Positions 46,801-57,967 of a stretch of DNA of 64,000 nucleotides are shown here, in pieces; position 1 is the stretch's first letter; every line of letters begins with the position of its first letter. The translations under genes were made by a program, and so were the position numbers. The notes under the pieces were generated by a model. The model was given only the letters and a program-made list of their open reading frames with translations. It was not told the origin of the DNA and searched no databases. Source of the stretch: Wyeomyia smithii (lineage: Eukaryota > Arthropoda > Insecta > Diptera > Culicidae); contig NC_073696.1 in the NCBI RefSeq assembly GCF_029784165.1, positions 232,141,771 through 232,205,770 of the forward strand, written 5' to 3'.

Positions 46801-48930
46801 TAGATTTGGATTTAGATTGGATTTGGATTGGATTTAGATTTGGATTTGGATTGAATTTGGATTGGATTTGGATTGGATTTGGATTGAATTTGGATTGGAT
46901 TTGGATTGGATTTGGATTGGATTTAGAGTGGATTTGTTTTGGATTTGGATTGGATTTGGATTGGATTTGGATTGAATTAGGTTTGGATTTGGATTGGATT
47001 TGGATTGGATTTGGATTGGATTTGGATTGGATTTGGATTGGATTTGGATTGGATTTGGATTGGATTTGGATTGGATTTGGATTGGATTTGAATTGGATTT
47101 GGATTGGATTTGGATTGGATTTGGATTGGATTTGGATTGGATTTGGATTGGATTTGGATTGGATTTGGATTTGATTTGGATTGGATTTGGATTGGATTTG
47201 GATTGGATTTGGATTTGATTTGGATTGGATTTGGATTGGATTTGGATTGGATTAAGATTGGATTTGGATTAGATTTGGATTGGATTTGGATTGGATTTGG
47301 ATTGGATTTGGATTGGATTTGGATTGGATTTGGATTGGATTTGGATTTGGATTTGGATTGAATTTGGATTGGATTTGGATTGGATTTGGATTGAATTTGG
47401 ATTGGATTTGGATTGGATTTGGATTGGATTTGGATTGGATTTGGATTTGGATTTGGATTGAATTTGGATTGGATTTGGATTGGATTTGGATTGAATTTGG
47501 ATTGGATTTGGATTGGATTTGGATTGGATTTGGAGTGGATTTGGATTGGATTTGTTTTGGATTTGGATTGGATTTGGATTGGATTTGGATTCGGATTGGA
47601 TTTGGATTGGATTTGGTTTGGATTAGATTTGCATTGGATTTGGTTTGGATTTGGTTTGGATTTGGATTGGAATTGGATTGGATTTGGATTGGATTTGGAT
47701 TGGATTTGGATTTGGATTGGATTAAGATTGGATTTGGATTTGATTTGGATTGGATTTAGATTGGATTTGGATTGGATTTAATTGGATTTGGATTGGATTT
47801 GTATTGGATTTGTATTGGATTTGTATTGGATTTGTATTGGATTTGGATTGGATCTGGATTGGATTTGGATTGGATTTGGATTATATTTGGATTTGATTTG
47901 GATTGGATTTGGATTGGATTTGGATTGGATTTGGATTGTTTTTGGATTTTATTGGATTGGATTTGGATTGGATTTGGATTGGATTTGGATTGTATTTGGA
48001 TTTTATTTGGATTGGATTTGGATTGGACTCGGATTGGATTTGGATTGGTTTTGGATTGGATTTAGATTGGATTTGAATTTGGATTGGATTTGGATTGGAT
48101 TTGGATTGGATTTGGATTGGATTTGGTTTGGATTTGGATTGGATTTGGATTGGATTTGGATTGGATTTGGATTGGATTTGGATTGGATTTGGATTGGATT
48201 TGAATTGGATTTGGATTGGATTTGGATTGGAGTTGGATTGGATTTGGATTGATTGGATTTGGGTTGGATTTGGATTGGATTTGGATTGGATTTGGATTAG
48301 ATTTGGAGTGGATTTGGTTTGGATTTGGATTGGATTTGGATTGGATTTGGATTTGGATTGGATTTGGATTTGGATTGGATTTGGATTGGATTTGGATTGG
48401 ATTTGGATTGGATTTGGATTGGATTTGGATGGGATTTGGATTGGATTTGGATTGGATTCGGATTTGATTTGATTTGGATTGGATTTGGATTGGATTTGGA
48501 TTGGATTGGATTGGATTTGGATTGGATTTGAATTGGATTTGGATTGGATTTGGATTAGATTTGGATTGGATTTGGATTGGATTTGATTGGATTTGGATTG
48601 GATTTGGATTGAATTTGGATTGGATTTGGATTGGATTTGGATTGGATTTGGATTGGATTTGGATTGGATTTGGATTGGATTTGGATTGGATTTGGATTGG
48701 ATTTGGATTGGATTTGGATTGGATTTGGATTGGATTTGGATTGGATTGGATTGGATTTGGATTGGATTTAGATTGGTTTTGGATTGGATTTGGATTGGAT
48801 TTGGATTGGAGCTAGATTGGATTTTGTTCGGATTTGGATTGAATAAAGATAAATTGGGATTGGAATGGATTTGAATTGGATTTTAAATGCATTTTGATTT
48901 GATTTAGATAGTATATAGATTGAATTTGAA
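40820..48930 (+). repeat. 8-kb tandem array of an 11-bp satellite (GGATTGGATTT)
   Basis: The unit GGATTGGATTT repeats about 700 times with point variants and rare insertions or deletions. The plus strand is almost free of C, so strand asymmetry is extreme. Since 11 is not a multiple of 3, every frame reads the same 11-residue cycle (DLDWIWIGFGL on plus, NPNPIQIQSKS on minus). The unit has no stop in either cycle, so reading frames up to 578 codons arise automatically and are not genes. Variant units recur in the same order in several blocks, so the array has higher-order structure. The right edge decays over 48770-48930. Confidence 0.97.
41670..48040 (+). repeat. Higher-order blocks inside the 11-bp array
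   Basis: A marker of two TTGTATTTGGA units followed by GGACTCGG occurs near 41750, 42190, 43530, 45620 and 48030. A second marker, GATATGGACTGGATTTGGAA, occurs at 41901, 43298 and 45345. A third, TTTGGAATTGG, occurs near 42730, 44105 and 46218. A fourth, TTAGAGTGGATTTGTTTTGG, occurs near 44755 and 46921. Spacings of about 1.4 and 2.1 kb are shared by independent markers, so long segments were duplicated as blocks after the units had diverged. Confidence 0.8.
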
Positions 48931-49929
48931 AAAGATTTATTGATTTGTTTATTAATTTATTCATTCATTTAATAATAAAAAAGACAAACGAAACATTGAA
49001 AACTATAGCGGAATCACGTCCCCTTGTGCTCGTTCGACGGTGTTCGAAATCATCGTCCATGAAGCATTGTTTGCCTGTAGCTCTTTTTTTTCCCAAAAGA
49101 TCTGTAGCAACGAAATCGACTCAATTTGTTGCATTTTGTTTGAGCTGTCTGTGTGGCGGTGAACGAGTAGACACTGTTTACACTGCTTTCGATCGAGTCG
49201 ACCACGGAATACTGTTGAGTAGGATCGAGAAACTTGGTGTTTCTGGTGATCTCACAAAATGGATGAAATCATACCTGACGGACCGGGATCTCTGCGAGAA
49301 AATTGGTTCGGGAGAGTTCCGCAAGGAAGCAATTTGGGTCCCCTGCTATTCACGTTTCTCATCAACGAAGTCTCCACTTTACTGCCACCTGAGTGTCGCC
49401 TACTTTACGCAGATTATGTGAAAATATTCGCGGTAATCAAAGCCTTATCCGACTGCCTGGAACTACAGCGTTTGATCAACGAATTTGAGGCATGGTGCAC
49501 GAAGAATCTGTTGACACTAAGCGTGCAACGTAATAACATTCCACCGCAAACTGAATCCAGTCTTATTTGAATGAACAGTACTTAATCAAAAATTGCAACG
49601 GGTAGCTCAAATCCGTGACCTTGATTGTGCGCTCACATTTCATCCACACTTTAATGAAATGAACTTGAAGGCTAAGCATCAGTTGGGATTGTTTTTTTAA
49701 GATAGCTAACGAGTTCCTGGATCCTTACTGCCTTCGATCGCTATCCTCTAGTCTTGTTCGGTAGTCTGGTGCCCATCACAAGCAAACTGAATCGCTAGAA
49801 TCGAGTCTGTCCAGAAAAAATTTCTTCGATATACACTTCGCATGCTACCCAGGAATAACCCGTCAGCAGGCTTTCGAATACACCAACTCTTTTATCATTT
49901 TCGCCTGATGAAATAATATGCCAGAGCTA

Positions 49930-50780
49930 ACAAGTTAGCTGATGAAAATATCGCAATCGTTCGCTGGGGAAAACTGTTTGGTGCTCAATGTCCTACTGTG
50001 CTGTTTCGCAGTATTGATCCTGCTCTTTTTGAACGGAGGTAGGAAGAATCGATCAGAGCATCTGAAAACAATTTGTGTCGATCGGAAGGATAAACTCTGC
50101 TCACAAGTGTGTAGTGTCATTTTTTGCTCTGCCAGCTACTGTGCTAACCATGATGCAATGTAATCTGGTTTTGTAATTTCGCGTTGACGGTGTTTCTGAT
50201 ATTTATTTAGTTTTTACAAGCGAACAAGAAAGAAGGAATATTTTTGCTCATCACGCACATTTTGATAACTACATATGTAGATGCGAATAGCCTTCAAAAT
50301 CTCTTAACATCATGTAGATGCGAATAGCCTTCAAAATATCTTAACACCGTCAACGCGAAACGTTATAATATCAATCTTAATTAGTAGTCCAGCTGTGCCA
50401 GCTGCATTATTTAGGCAAAGCAAACGAGATCCTACGACATCCGAGAGCAATTTTATTCTATAAAGGATTCGTTCGGAACCACAATTAGATTTTAAATTTT
50501 TACTCCGTCGAGAACTGAGTACCTAAAATCTGTGCTCACTCAATCGGAGATGTGTAAGTTATCGTTTTTTTCTGTGCACCATGAATCACAGTGCTCTTTT
50601 TTGCATTGTGTTTATAAAAGTTCGTGGTTGTGAAAATGGCTACCTTTGATTTTTTTTCTCTTAAGAGCTGCATCAAATCGAGCAAAACTATGAGTTGCAT
50701 GCATATGCCACACGTGTTTACTGCCTACTGGTATCAAGAGCAATATTTTACATCTACACATTTCAACGAAGAGGAGTATT
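49930..50780. other. Segment interrupting LINE copy C
   Basis: No match to copy A can be read here between the RYTLRMLPR-like part and the CKLLxLETLEQRR part. It includes the small MITE at 50178-50360 and otherwise AT-rich DNA. Short frames (49942-50163, 50624-50836) show no domains; the last runs into the LINE. Confidence 0.45.
50178..50360. mobile_element. 183-bp MITE with 18-bp inverted ends and internal duplication
   Basis: TTTCGCGTTGACGGTGTT at 50178-50195 is inverted at 50343-50360. Inside, a 33-bp segment (GATGCGAATAGCCTTCAAAA...) is tandemly duplicated at about 50281-50343. No clear target duplication is seen. Confidence 0.6.
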
Positions 50781-51189
50781 CCGAAGCCCGCCCGTCAGAC
50801 TTGCTCTCATATGAAGCTCGATGTAAGCTACTTTGACTTGAAACGCTTGAGCAGCGACGAGCTACAGCTCAAGTTTTTTAAGTTGCTAAAATCGTACCCG
50901 GACAAATTGATTGCCTTGCAATACTACAGCAGATGAACCTTTAGGCACCTGAAAGACCACTCCGCACAAGAGACTTCCTGTACCTCGAGCCGAGTAGAAT
51001 GAACTATGGGCTGTTGATTCCAGCTCGATTTATGGCCGCACAATCAATGCCGACTACGAACTTTTCGACTTTGGGATTTTGATTCGATCTCAACCGATAA
51101 CCATTTTAAGATGTTTAGTCTAATTGTATATTAACTTAGATTTATTTTATAATTAAGACCATACCTGTGCCAGATAGCTTTACAAAGAA

Positions 51190-51206
51190 ATAATAATAAT
51201 AATAAT
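51190..51206 (+). repeat. (AAT)n tail of LINE copy C
   Basis: Five to six AAT units close the LINE in its sense orientation, as the longer run does for copy A. Confidence 0.65.
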
Positions 51207-51224
51207 TGTAGTGACTTTAAAACT

Positions 51225-51620
51225 TGGTCATTCGTTACTTTGGGACTGGATTTGGTTGGATTTAGAAATAATTGAATCGGATTTGGATTGAATTCGGATC
51301 GGAATCGGAATTGGATTTGGTTGAGTTTAGTTTGGAATTTAATTGAATTAGGATACAATTTGGATTGGATATAGATTGGATTTGGATTAAATTCGGATTG
51401 GAATGGAATTTATTTTGTTTTGGATTTGGATTGTATTAAGATTTGATTAGGATTGGCTTGAACTAGGATAAGATTTTACTATTTTACAACATGTTGATTG
51501 GGTTTCGATTGAAATTCGATCAGATGCAGAATGGATTTGGATTTGTTTGGTTTGGATTTGAATTCGATCTAAGTAGGATTTATTAGGATTGGATTTCGAT
51601 TGGATTGGATATTGCACTTG
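51225..51620 (+). repeat. Decayed 11-bp satellite island beyond the LINE
   Basis: GGATTTGG, GGATTGG and GAATTCGGATTGG phrases occur throughout but without regular spacing. It matches the decayed edges at 39.7-40.7 kb. It suggests that the satellite once reached further right, with LINE copy C inserted in or next to it. A three-unit scrap also follows LINE copy D at about 53843-53870. Confidence 0.6.
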
Positions 51621-51622
51621 AT

Positions 51623-51810
51623 CCCGGATTTAAGGAAGGGGGAGGGTCCTTCCGTTACGAGGGCCCTCTAGTCCTGAGTCATACGTGAAGACAGAGTGGA
51701 GACCTTTTTTGCTCGTCACGTTTTAAGCTTTCTTACCTCTAACTTTTTTAAGAAAAGGGGGCCCCACGAAAATATCGGCCTCGGGGCCCAAACGCCTCAA
51801 TCCGGCCCTG
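51623..51810. mobile_element. 188-bp hAT-like MITE (CCGGATT ends)
   Basis: The left end is CCCGGATTTAAGG and the right end the inverse, CGCCTCAATCCGGCCCTG. The middle is GC-rich with GAGGGCCCTC and GGGGGCCCC. CACTTGAT on the left and CAACTTGAT on the right directly abut the ends, an 8-bp-type target duplication with one indel. CAGGGCCGGATT-type ends with 8-bp duplications fit hAT elements. The copy lost its first left bases. Confidence 0.6.
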
Positions 51811-51944
51811 CAACTTGATATAGCTCCACAACATCGTGAATTCGATTTAAAGCATGTTGATTACGATGTTCATTAAGGCAGACAATGTGTGCAGCAGGGG
51901 GAGCGAAAAATAAGCGAACTGAAAATATGATACAGATTTGGAAA

Positions 51945-53845
51945 AATATACCGCATCCAAACGGATTTGAACATCCAAAAAAGTTCTGAACTTTTGTTCG
52001 TTCTAAACGAAAGGAAAATGGATTACCAGCTTCTATGTTCCTCGGTGACTTGTCTGCTAACATAGGTTCTCATAAATGCGAATTATTTGTTGAACATTTT
52101 AAAACTACTTCCGTCTTTAGTTGTTGTGCCAGATCAGATTGACACTGCAATACGCGGAGTATTACAAGTGATAGAAGCGAACGTTTTGGGCGCAATTCAA
52201 AAGCTGAAACATTCTACTTGTCCAGGACTACTGATCCATTGCAACTTAGCTATTTTTCGAGGAAATACACAACATTATGCTTGTTTCAAAATTTTCTAAA
52301 TAGTCGTTAGAATAGTGCTATTTGCAACGTGCAAAAACTACATTCCCAGTGGCCAACATGAAAAAAATATCCTAAGAGATCCATCGGAACCTACCGTACT
52401 GCATCAAATTTCGAACACTTAAGCTATGATGTAACTTTTTGCACTAGAAAATCAACTAAAAATTGCTTTTCCCGTCGGTTTTGAAGGTTTAACATGTTGG
52501 TTATTTTATTGTTGTTGCAATTAAGTGCTATTCAAATAGATTCAAACATGCTTTGTTTTTGAAATTATCGGGTATTCAGAACTTGGCTTTGATTCAAATA
52601 CCGAACACTTCAACGTAATCACTACGAAATAGATAGGCAAACCGTCGCAACACTGACTGTCACTTTTTACAACGCCTGCTGGTTCCCTGGAAGTGGTCCT
52701 ACAGTAGAGGGGTAAACATCACTGGGTAAAGGACATTCCGAGGAACGAAATGGTATACAGTAGTCATACATCTGATTACTCTAGCTAAAATAATGTGATT
52801 TTTATACTATCTGTCGCATTTTTTTTTTTTCAATTGAAGCTGCATTGCAAGTGAATGCTGTGTACACGGACTTCAAGACTGCATTCGATCGTGTAAATCA
52901 CGACATCTTTATACGAAAGCTGAATAAACTAGGGCTCTCTGCTACGCTCGTGAGATGGTTTCTTTCGCACTGCACTGCTCGGTAGAGTTGAATGTGTCAG
53001 TCTTAGGACACACTCCACATTTACAACTTCTGCTGGAGTGCCGCAAGGAAGCAATCTGGGTCCACTTTTTTTGACTATTCATTACCGACGTTGTTACTAT
53101 TTTACCGCGAGCTACGCGGCTTCTTTTCGCATACGATTTAAAAATCTTTTCGATTATAACCTGCCCTAAAGACTGTCTGGAACTACCGAAGGATGCTTGA
53201 TGCCTTCAGTGACTGGAGCAACCGTAATCTTCTTACCCTGTGTGTAGAAAAATGTAATGTAGTTACCTTCAGCAGAAAGCTTCAATCAATTAGCTTTCTG
53301 TACAGCTTGTCTAGGCAAACTTTCCAGCGCGTATGCCAAGTGAAATTTGGATAGCCAGCTTACATTCCGGGCACATTACGAAGATATCATTTTAAGAGTC
53401 AGCAAGCAACTGGGATTTATTTTTACAATCGCCGATAGATTCCACAATCAACTGTGCATAAAAGCTTTGTACTGCGTCCGATGCTCGAATCAGCGCTTGT
53501 CGCTTGGTGTCCGTTCAACAAGGGTTGGATTGGTCGCTTGAATGCTGTCCAGAAAAAAATGGTGTGTATGGCACTAAAGCATCTTTCCTGGCATGATGCT
53601 ATGAGGATGCTTCTCTATGAGCACCGCTGCTTCATATTGGGGTTTGAGACGTTGTAGAGAAGTAGATCTAACGCACAAAGTATCTACATTGCAAAGGTCC
53701 TGACCGTCCTGACAAATGGAATTGATCCGCCTGTCATTCTTGCGTAATTGAATCTCCACGTTCCGAAAAGAAAACTGCGGAGACGTCAATTTCCAAACAT
53801 TGTCAGATGGAATTTTTAAATATAATATAACATAACATAACATTT
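51945..53845 (+). mobile_element. LINE copy D: decayed, two parts
   Basis: The first part, 51945-52310, gives RSKRKENGLPASM, CELFVEHFKT and AIQKLKHSTCPG, matching the linker and start of the reverse transcriptase of copy A (NEKRKENGLPS, CRLFACHFSS). The second part, 52830-53840, gives AVYTDFKTAFDRVNHDIF, CRKEAIWVH (a shifted VPQGSNLGP), RLLFAYDLKIFS (catalytic YADD scrambled to AYD) and LFITDVVTILPRA. It ends near a (TAACA)n-like tail at about 53825-53843. About 500 bp of unrelated DNA (52311-52830) separate them. The copy is clearly inactive. Confidence 0.7.
52311..52830. other. Unassigned segment between the two parts of LINE copy D
   Basis: AT-rich DNA in which I see neither LINE motifs nor element ends. 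Confidence 0.35.
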
Positions 53846-53869
53846 GGATTGGATTTGGATTGATTGGAA

Positions 53870-55330
53870 TTTCTGTTAAAGAAAATTTTATACATTATCT
53901 GTAAACAGAAAAACCATCTAATGTTTCATTTAAACTAACAATGCAGTGAAGCTTTTTTATTATAAGATCACATTCCAGAACCTAATAAAACCTAATGCCT
54001 CAGTACCTGCAGATAGTTTTCCCTTCGAGTTTCCCTCCTGAAAGTTAGACAAAATGACCGATCTCACCATTATAGGTCAACCGCAATTGACTCTACTCAA
54101 TAGCTGAAAGTTACCCAAAGCACGAAGTCGATCTGTGAAGATGCGATCGTCGTAATTGCTCGTATAAAAGGGCATTTCTATCGGAGTGCGCATGCAGCAG
54201 CAGTCCCACGGCCCTGCGCGGTAGCATCTCTGAGGGCTCACGGTGGTAAACGGAGAAGTGCTTTTCTAAAATCTTCACGCTCTGACCGGTCTACTTTTCG
54301 CGGTGATCGCTATTAACTCGTGTGCGCACACATTTGTCTTGCTCTTAGGGTACCCTTGGTGCTTCGTGGGTCAGCTATTTGCGGCATCTGATTTTTTTTC
54401 TGTCTGCGTTTCACTCTCCCAAACAATTGACCCATCATAACCATCGCCATCATCTTTTGTGCGTTGGGAAAGAAGCACTTGTCCGTACCAGACAGATACA
54501 GAGTGAGAAAAGAACGGCTCTGCCGCCGGAGCGGGTGCTAAAAATAGGAAAAAAATCGACCCTGAGCTAGACGAGAGAAGAAAAAAAAAGTAATACGATC
54601 ATCAACCGAACCATTCTTCTAATGTCGGTGGACTACTTTGGGGTTTTTCAAAGTCACTACTATTCGCGCATCAGCGTTTGACTCAAAGCTCGAGCAAAGA
54701 CAGCCGAGAAAATTGCACTATCCCCTCGTAAAACTGACATACCCCAACCCACCCACCACCCATCGTCGGTTTCATGGGCGGCAGCAGGCGGGTGGGTGGC
54801 ACGGTTTGAAAAATTCAATTTCAAGGCCTTAGCTGTGTCGCCGCCGCCGCAGCAATCGGTGGTGCTGTCGAAATCTGCGCAATAATAACGGACCCAAAGA
54901 CGGTTGATTGACATCACCCGCGCGAGTAGAGCGATCATTTGCTCGCTACCTAACCTCACGGCAAAGATCGATCGAAGAAAAAAACAACAAACGCCAAACT
55001 ACCAACCAACATTTCTCAGTTCGACCAACGGCCAAAAACCAGCAGAAACGATAGATAGATAAAGCGCAGTTGAGCGGAATCTGTGGCGGTAATTAAACGC
55101 GTCTAACAGTGATAGCGAGTAGCACGAGACGCTGAATTGGTCGACTTGTGTTGCTGTTACAACGTAATAATATCGATGATAAACGTAACCATGACTGAGC
55201 ATCGATGTAGCGAGACCATGAATTAACCAATTTCAATGCGAATTTTTGCAGAGTTTTGAGGAAGAAAAAAAAGGTATGAAATTGAAAACAATGTGGAGAT
55301 ATCAGATTCAATGGATTAATTTTCACGACA
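53870..55330. other. Repeat-poor, GC-richer island, possibly gene-linked
   Basis: From about 54050 the sequence is GC-balanced with CpG and lacks element ends. TATAAAAG lies at 54163-54170, followed 30 bp later by GAGTGCGCATGCAGCAGCAG, which could mark a core promoter without a clear initiator. The stretch 54980-55100 is rich in CAA and CCAA, as in long insect 5' leaders. Frames at 54638-54832 plus and 54660-54959 minus overlap and show no domains. No exon could be proven. Confidence 0.35.
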
Positions 55331-55784
55331 CACGGAAAAGGGGCTCGGGGGACAAGCGATTACTGCAAAAGCTTATCAGATGATGCGTGACTTATTTAAC
55401 AACGAAAAACTGTTTGACCGTTGGCAGGTGCATCAAAAAACAATTTTTTTTTTCATGTCCTGTCGATTAAATACAACCAGAATCTAGCGCTATTTTTGGT
55501 GATGGTTGCAAGCTGCATAACGAATGTGTTGGTACTAGCTATAACGCAACTGTTGCCAAACGTATAATTTTTTTCATTGTTTTTTTATGGCAAAACAAAC
55601 TTCCATATAAGTTTTTTACTCATAATGTATTAACTGAATTATGATACGTTGAATATTTCGTGGCACTTTCGCACGGAATCGGATTAAAGCTTGTTGGAAT
55701 TAGAAAAAATGGAATAAATAAGTTTCTGTATCTTGTATTTGATAGGCAAAAAATGAATAGTAATTAAAATATTATCGCGCTTTC
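55331..55784. other. AT-rich non-coding stretch
   Basis: No gene or element end recognised. Confidence 0.4.
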
Positions 55785-56660
55785 GACTGCTGATTTTTGA
55801 CTGTCAGTTTTGACAGACGACGTTTCACTTCTGTCGACTTTCAACTATTAAATTTCGACTTCAGACCGTCGACATCCGACCTCCGTTTGTCGCTTTTTGT
55901 CTGTTGTATTTCGATTATCTGGACTGTCAATTAATAAGTCGCGCAATTAACTTGCGATATGAAAATTCCAAAACGTAAAATTTCGATATCATCTTCTGAC
56001 AAGCAACTAACGAGTTTTGACTTGCTTATGTCAACCGGTCGCTATAGTGTTAAAGTTTCACATTCTATTCTAACTTTCGATTTACGCCTCTCAACTTTTG
56101 GCTGTCAGTTTTGATTTCCGAGTTTCGACAAATAATTTACGACTTACGATTATCAAATTTTGAGCAATCAAAATTGTGAATTTTTGACTGTAGAGAATCA
56201 AAAGTATCAGGATTGAGATTCCAAATACGAATATTAAATACGAAATTGATGCTTTACATCGTCGATTCGCGACCAGCAACATTTGACTTTTCACCTTCAT
56301 TGGAGTTCGACTGTCAGATTGTGACTCGCAGCTTTTATTGAACGTTAAGGTTAATTACTTGCGACATTAATCTGGCTACTTGTGATACAAAAATCGCCAA
56401 TTTTACCTTTCACAGAAAATTATCGAGTTTTGACCTTTTACTCTGGCATTTAATCTGTTGAATAATAATAATGCTTGGTATTTTTCTTTTACTTCGGCAT
56501 TTGGTTGTCAACTTTCAAGTCGAAATTTGCAAAATTAGAATTTTATTTTTTTGACTGAGTAAAGTGGATGACTGAGAAATAATCGACAGTCTATAACGGG
56601 AAACAATTGGAATTCGAAAGGCTGAAATCAAAATTGCAGATATCAAGTCATAAGCATGAG
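55785..56660. repeat. Degenerate TTTCGACT/TTTTGACTGTCA repeat
   Basis: Dozens of variants of TTTCGACT, TTTTGACTGTC, TTACGACTT and CAACTTT follow one another at irregular 10-30 bp intervals on the plus strand. They look like the decayed remains of a short satellite. The regular return of GAC after a T run has no coding explanation. Confidence 0.55.
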
Positions 56661-57956
56661 CAGTGAAACTGTCAATCATCAAAAATCACATCGATCCGCG
56701 CAAGTTACAATGGTCAGAAATAACCACCCTTGTCTGGCTAGCGATCGAAAAAAAACATACCCCAAATAATTAGCATAAACAAGGCATGCGGTGAGTCAGA
56801 TTAAGTTTTGATAGCAGAACGCAACAACTCAGCTTGTGCCTTATATTTAATTGTTTTTGATAACGATAACATTGATGCATAATTTCGCCCATAGCAATTG
56901 GAAGCAACGCTGATGTACAGCGGGCTTACTTCAATCGACTTTTTACACTCCAGTGTTTTATCGTCGCGTGATGAATTCCAATTGTTTACCGAGCAAAAGA
57001 GAATTGATTTTTACTAATGTGTTAATGGATGCACGCATGATCAAACGTTATAGAAATTCAGACACCATAAGAATCATTTCGTTGGATAAAATGCAATTTC
57101 AGAACCCCGCTGTAATATGAAAATCAAACATGTTAGAATGAATATTTGTTGGAAATCGCAAGTAAAAATAATAACTTTTCATCAATAATCACAAAACAAA
57201 TCTTATGTTTGCCACTGAGCTGTTTGAGCTTTTTTGATTCACGATTTTTAACATGGAACAATATTAGGTATGAATTGTTTTAAATAAAACTTTTATAGTA
57301 ATCCGTTTTTACCAGTTTAATTATTCACACTAATAATCATTCAATGAGATTTACTTATAATTTGTACTGAAAAAATATAATTTAATAATATGCAGAAAAG
57401 CACTTATGGCCAACATGAGTGTAAAATACAATTTCTTCAATGTGGTTTGAGCTTTCAAACTTCGAGCTTCAAAGTTTGTTGTTTGTTATTTGGCAGTACA
57501 TATTCTAAAGATTAGTCGCATGTTAGTAGTTTTTAGTTCATAACCTGACAGAGCAGCACTACGAGAGAAAAAGGGAGATTCCGCTCCCTAGCAACTCTAG
57601 CGTTCGCAGTGAAAATTGTTCAATGTTCTGCCAGAGCGATATTGAAATTATTAATAGTAAAACAATTCAGAATGAAAATATTTTTAAGAAGGAGACACTT
57701 TCGTTTGTCGTGCGCGTGACTGAAAGACAAGCAAACGATATATATTCCGATTTGTCAGAAATACCTTCGTTACCCCACGAGCAATCTAATCTGAAGATTA
57801 TTTTACTTGAACCGTTTTTCTGGACATAGAAAAAAAAACAATCAGCAAATCTCATTTGCAGAAAAGCTGCTGTTAAAAGTGAAAAAATTTTCGAGTGTTT
57901 TTAAAACTCAGCTGATCATTTTTTCTTTTAATACTAGAGAACAACAATAGTCACGG
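56661..57956. other. Non-coding stretch
   Basis: A 68-residue plus frame (57623-57829), starting MFCQSDIEIINSK, has no recognised domain. No element ends are seen. Confidence 0.4.
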
Positions 57957-57967
57957 TAACGAGATGA

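Larger units (their letters stand above)
48960..51206 (+). mobile_element. LINE copy C: decayed, abutting the satellite
   Basis: Broken plus-strand frames follow copy A's order. They give NIENYSGITS (48985 onward), TAFDRVDHGILLSRIEKLG, WMKSYL, RVPQGSNLGPLLFTFLINEV and LLYADYVKIF near 49410, where the catalytic YADD is mutated to YADY. Then come CLELQRLINEFEAWC, RIESVQKKFLRYTLRMLPR (to about 49930), and after an interruption LETLEQRRATAQ, APERPLRTRDFLYLEPSRMNYG (50790-51020) and an AAT tail. The catalytic change and the frameshifts rule out activity. Its recognisable 5' end lies only about 30 bp from the decayed satellite edge. Confidence 0.8.

Noticed and set aside
40825..48874. Many long open frames (up to 578 codons) rich in Asp, Leu, Trp, Ile, Gly and Phe on the plus strand, and Asn/Pro/Gln/Ser frames on the minus strand
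   Set aside because: They are forced by an 11-bp repeat without stop codons in any frame. All frames give the same 11-residue cycle, and breaks follow random variants, so there is no sign of coding selection.
40820..48930. Telomere-like repeat because of G-rich TTGG units
   Set aside because: The unit is 11 bp with only GG doublets, is interstitial with ordinary transposons on both sides, and matches no telomeric repeat I know.
40820..48930. CRISPR array
   Set aside because: Repeats are head-to-tail without unique spacers, and the DNA is clearly eukaryotic.
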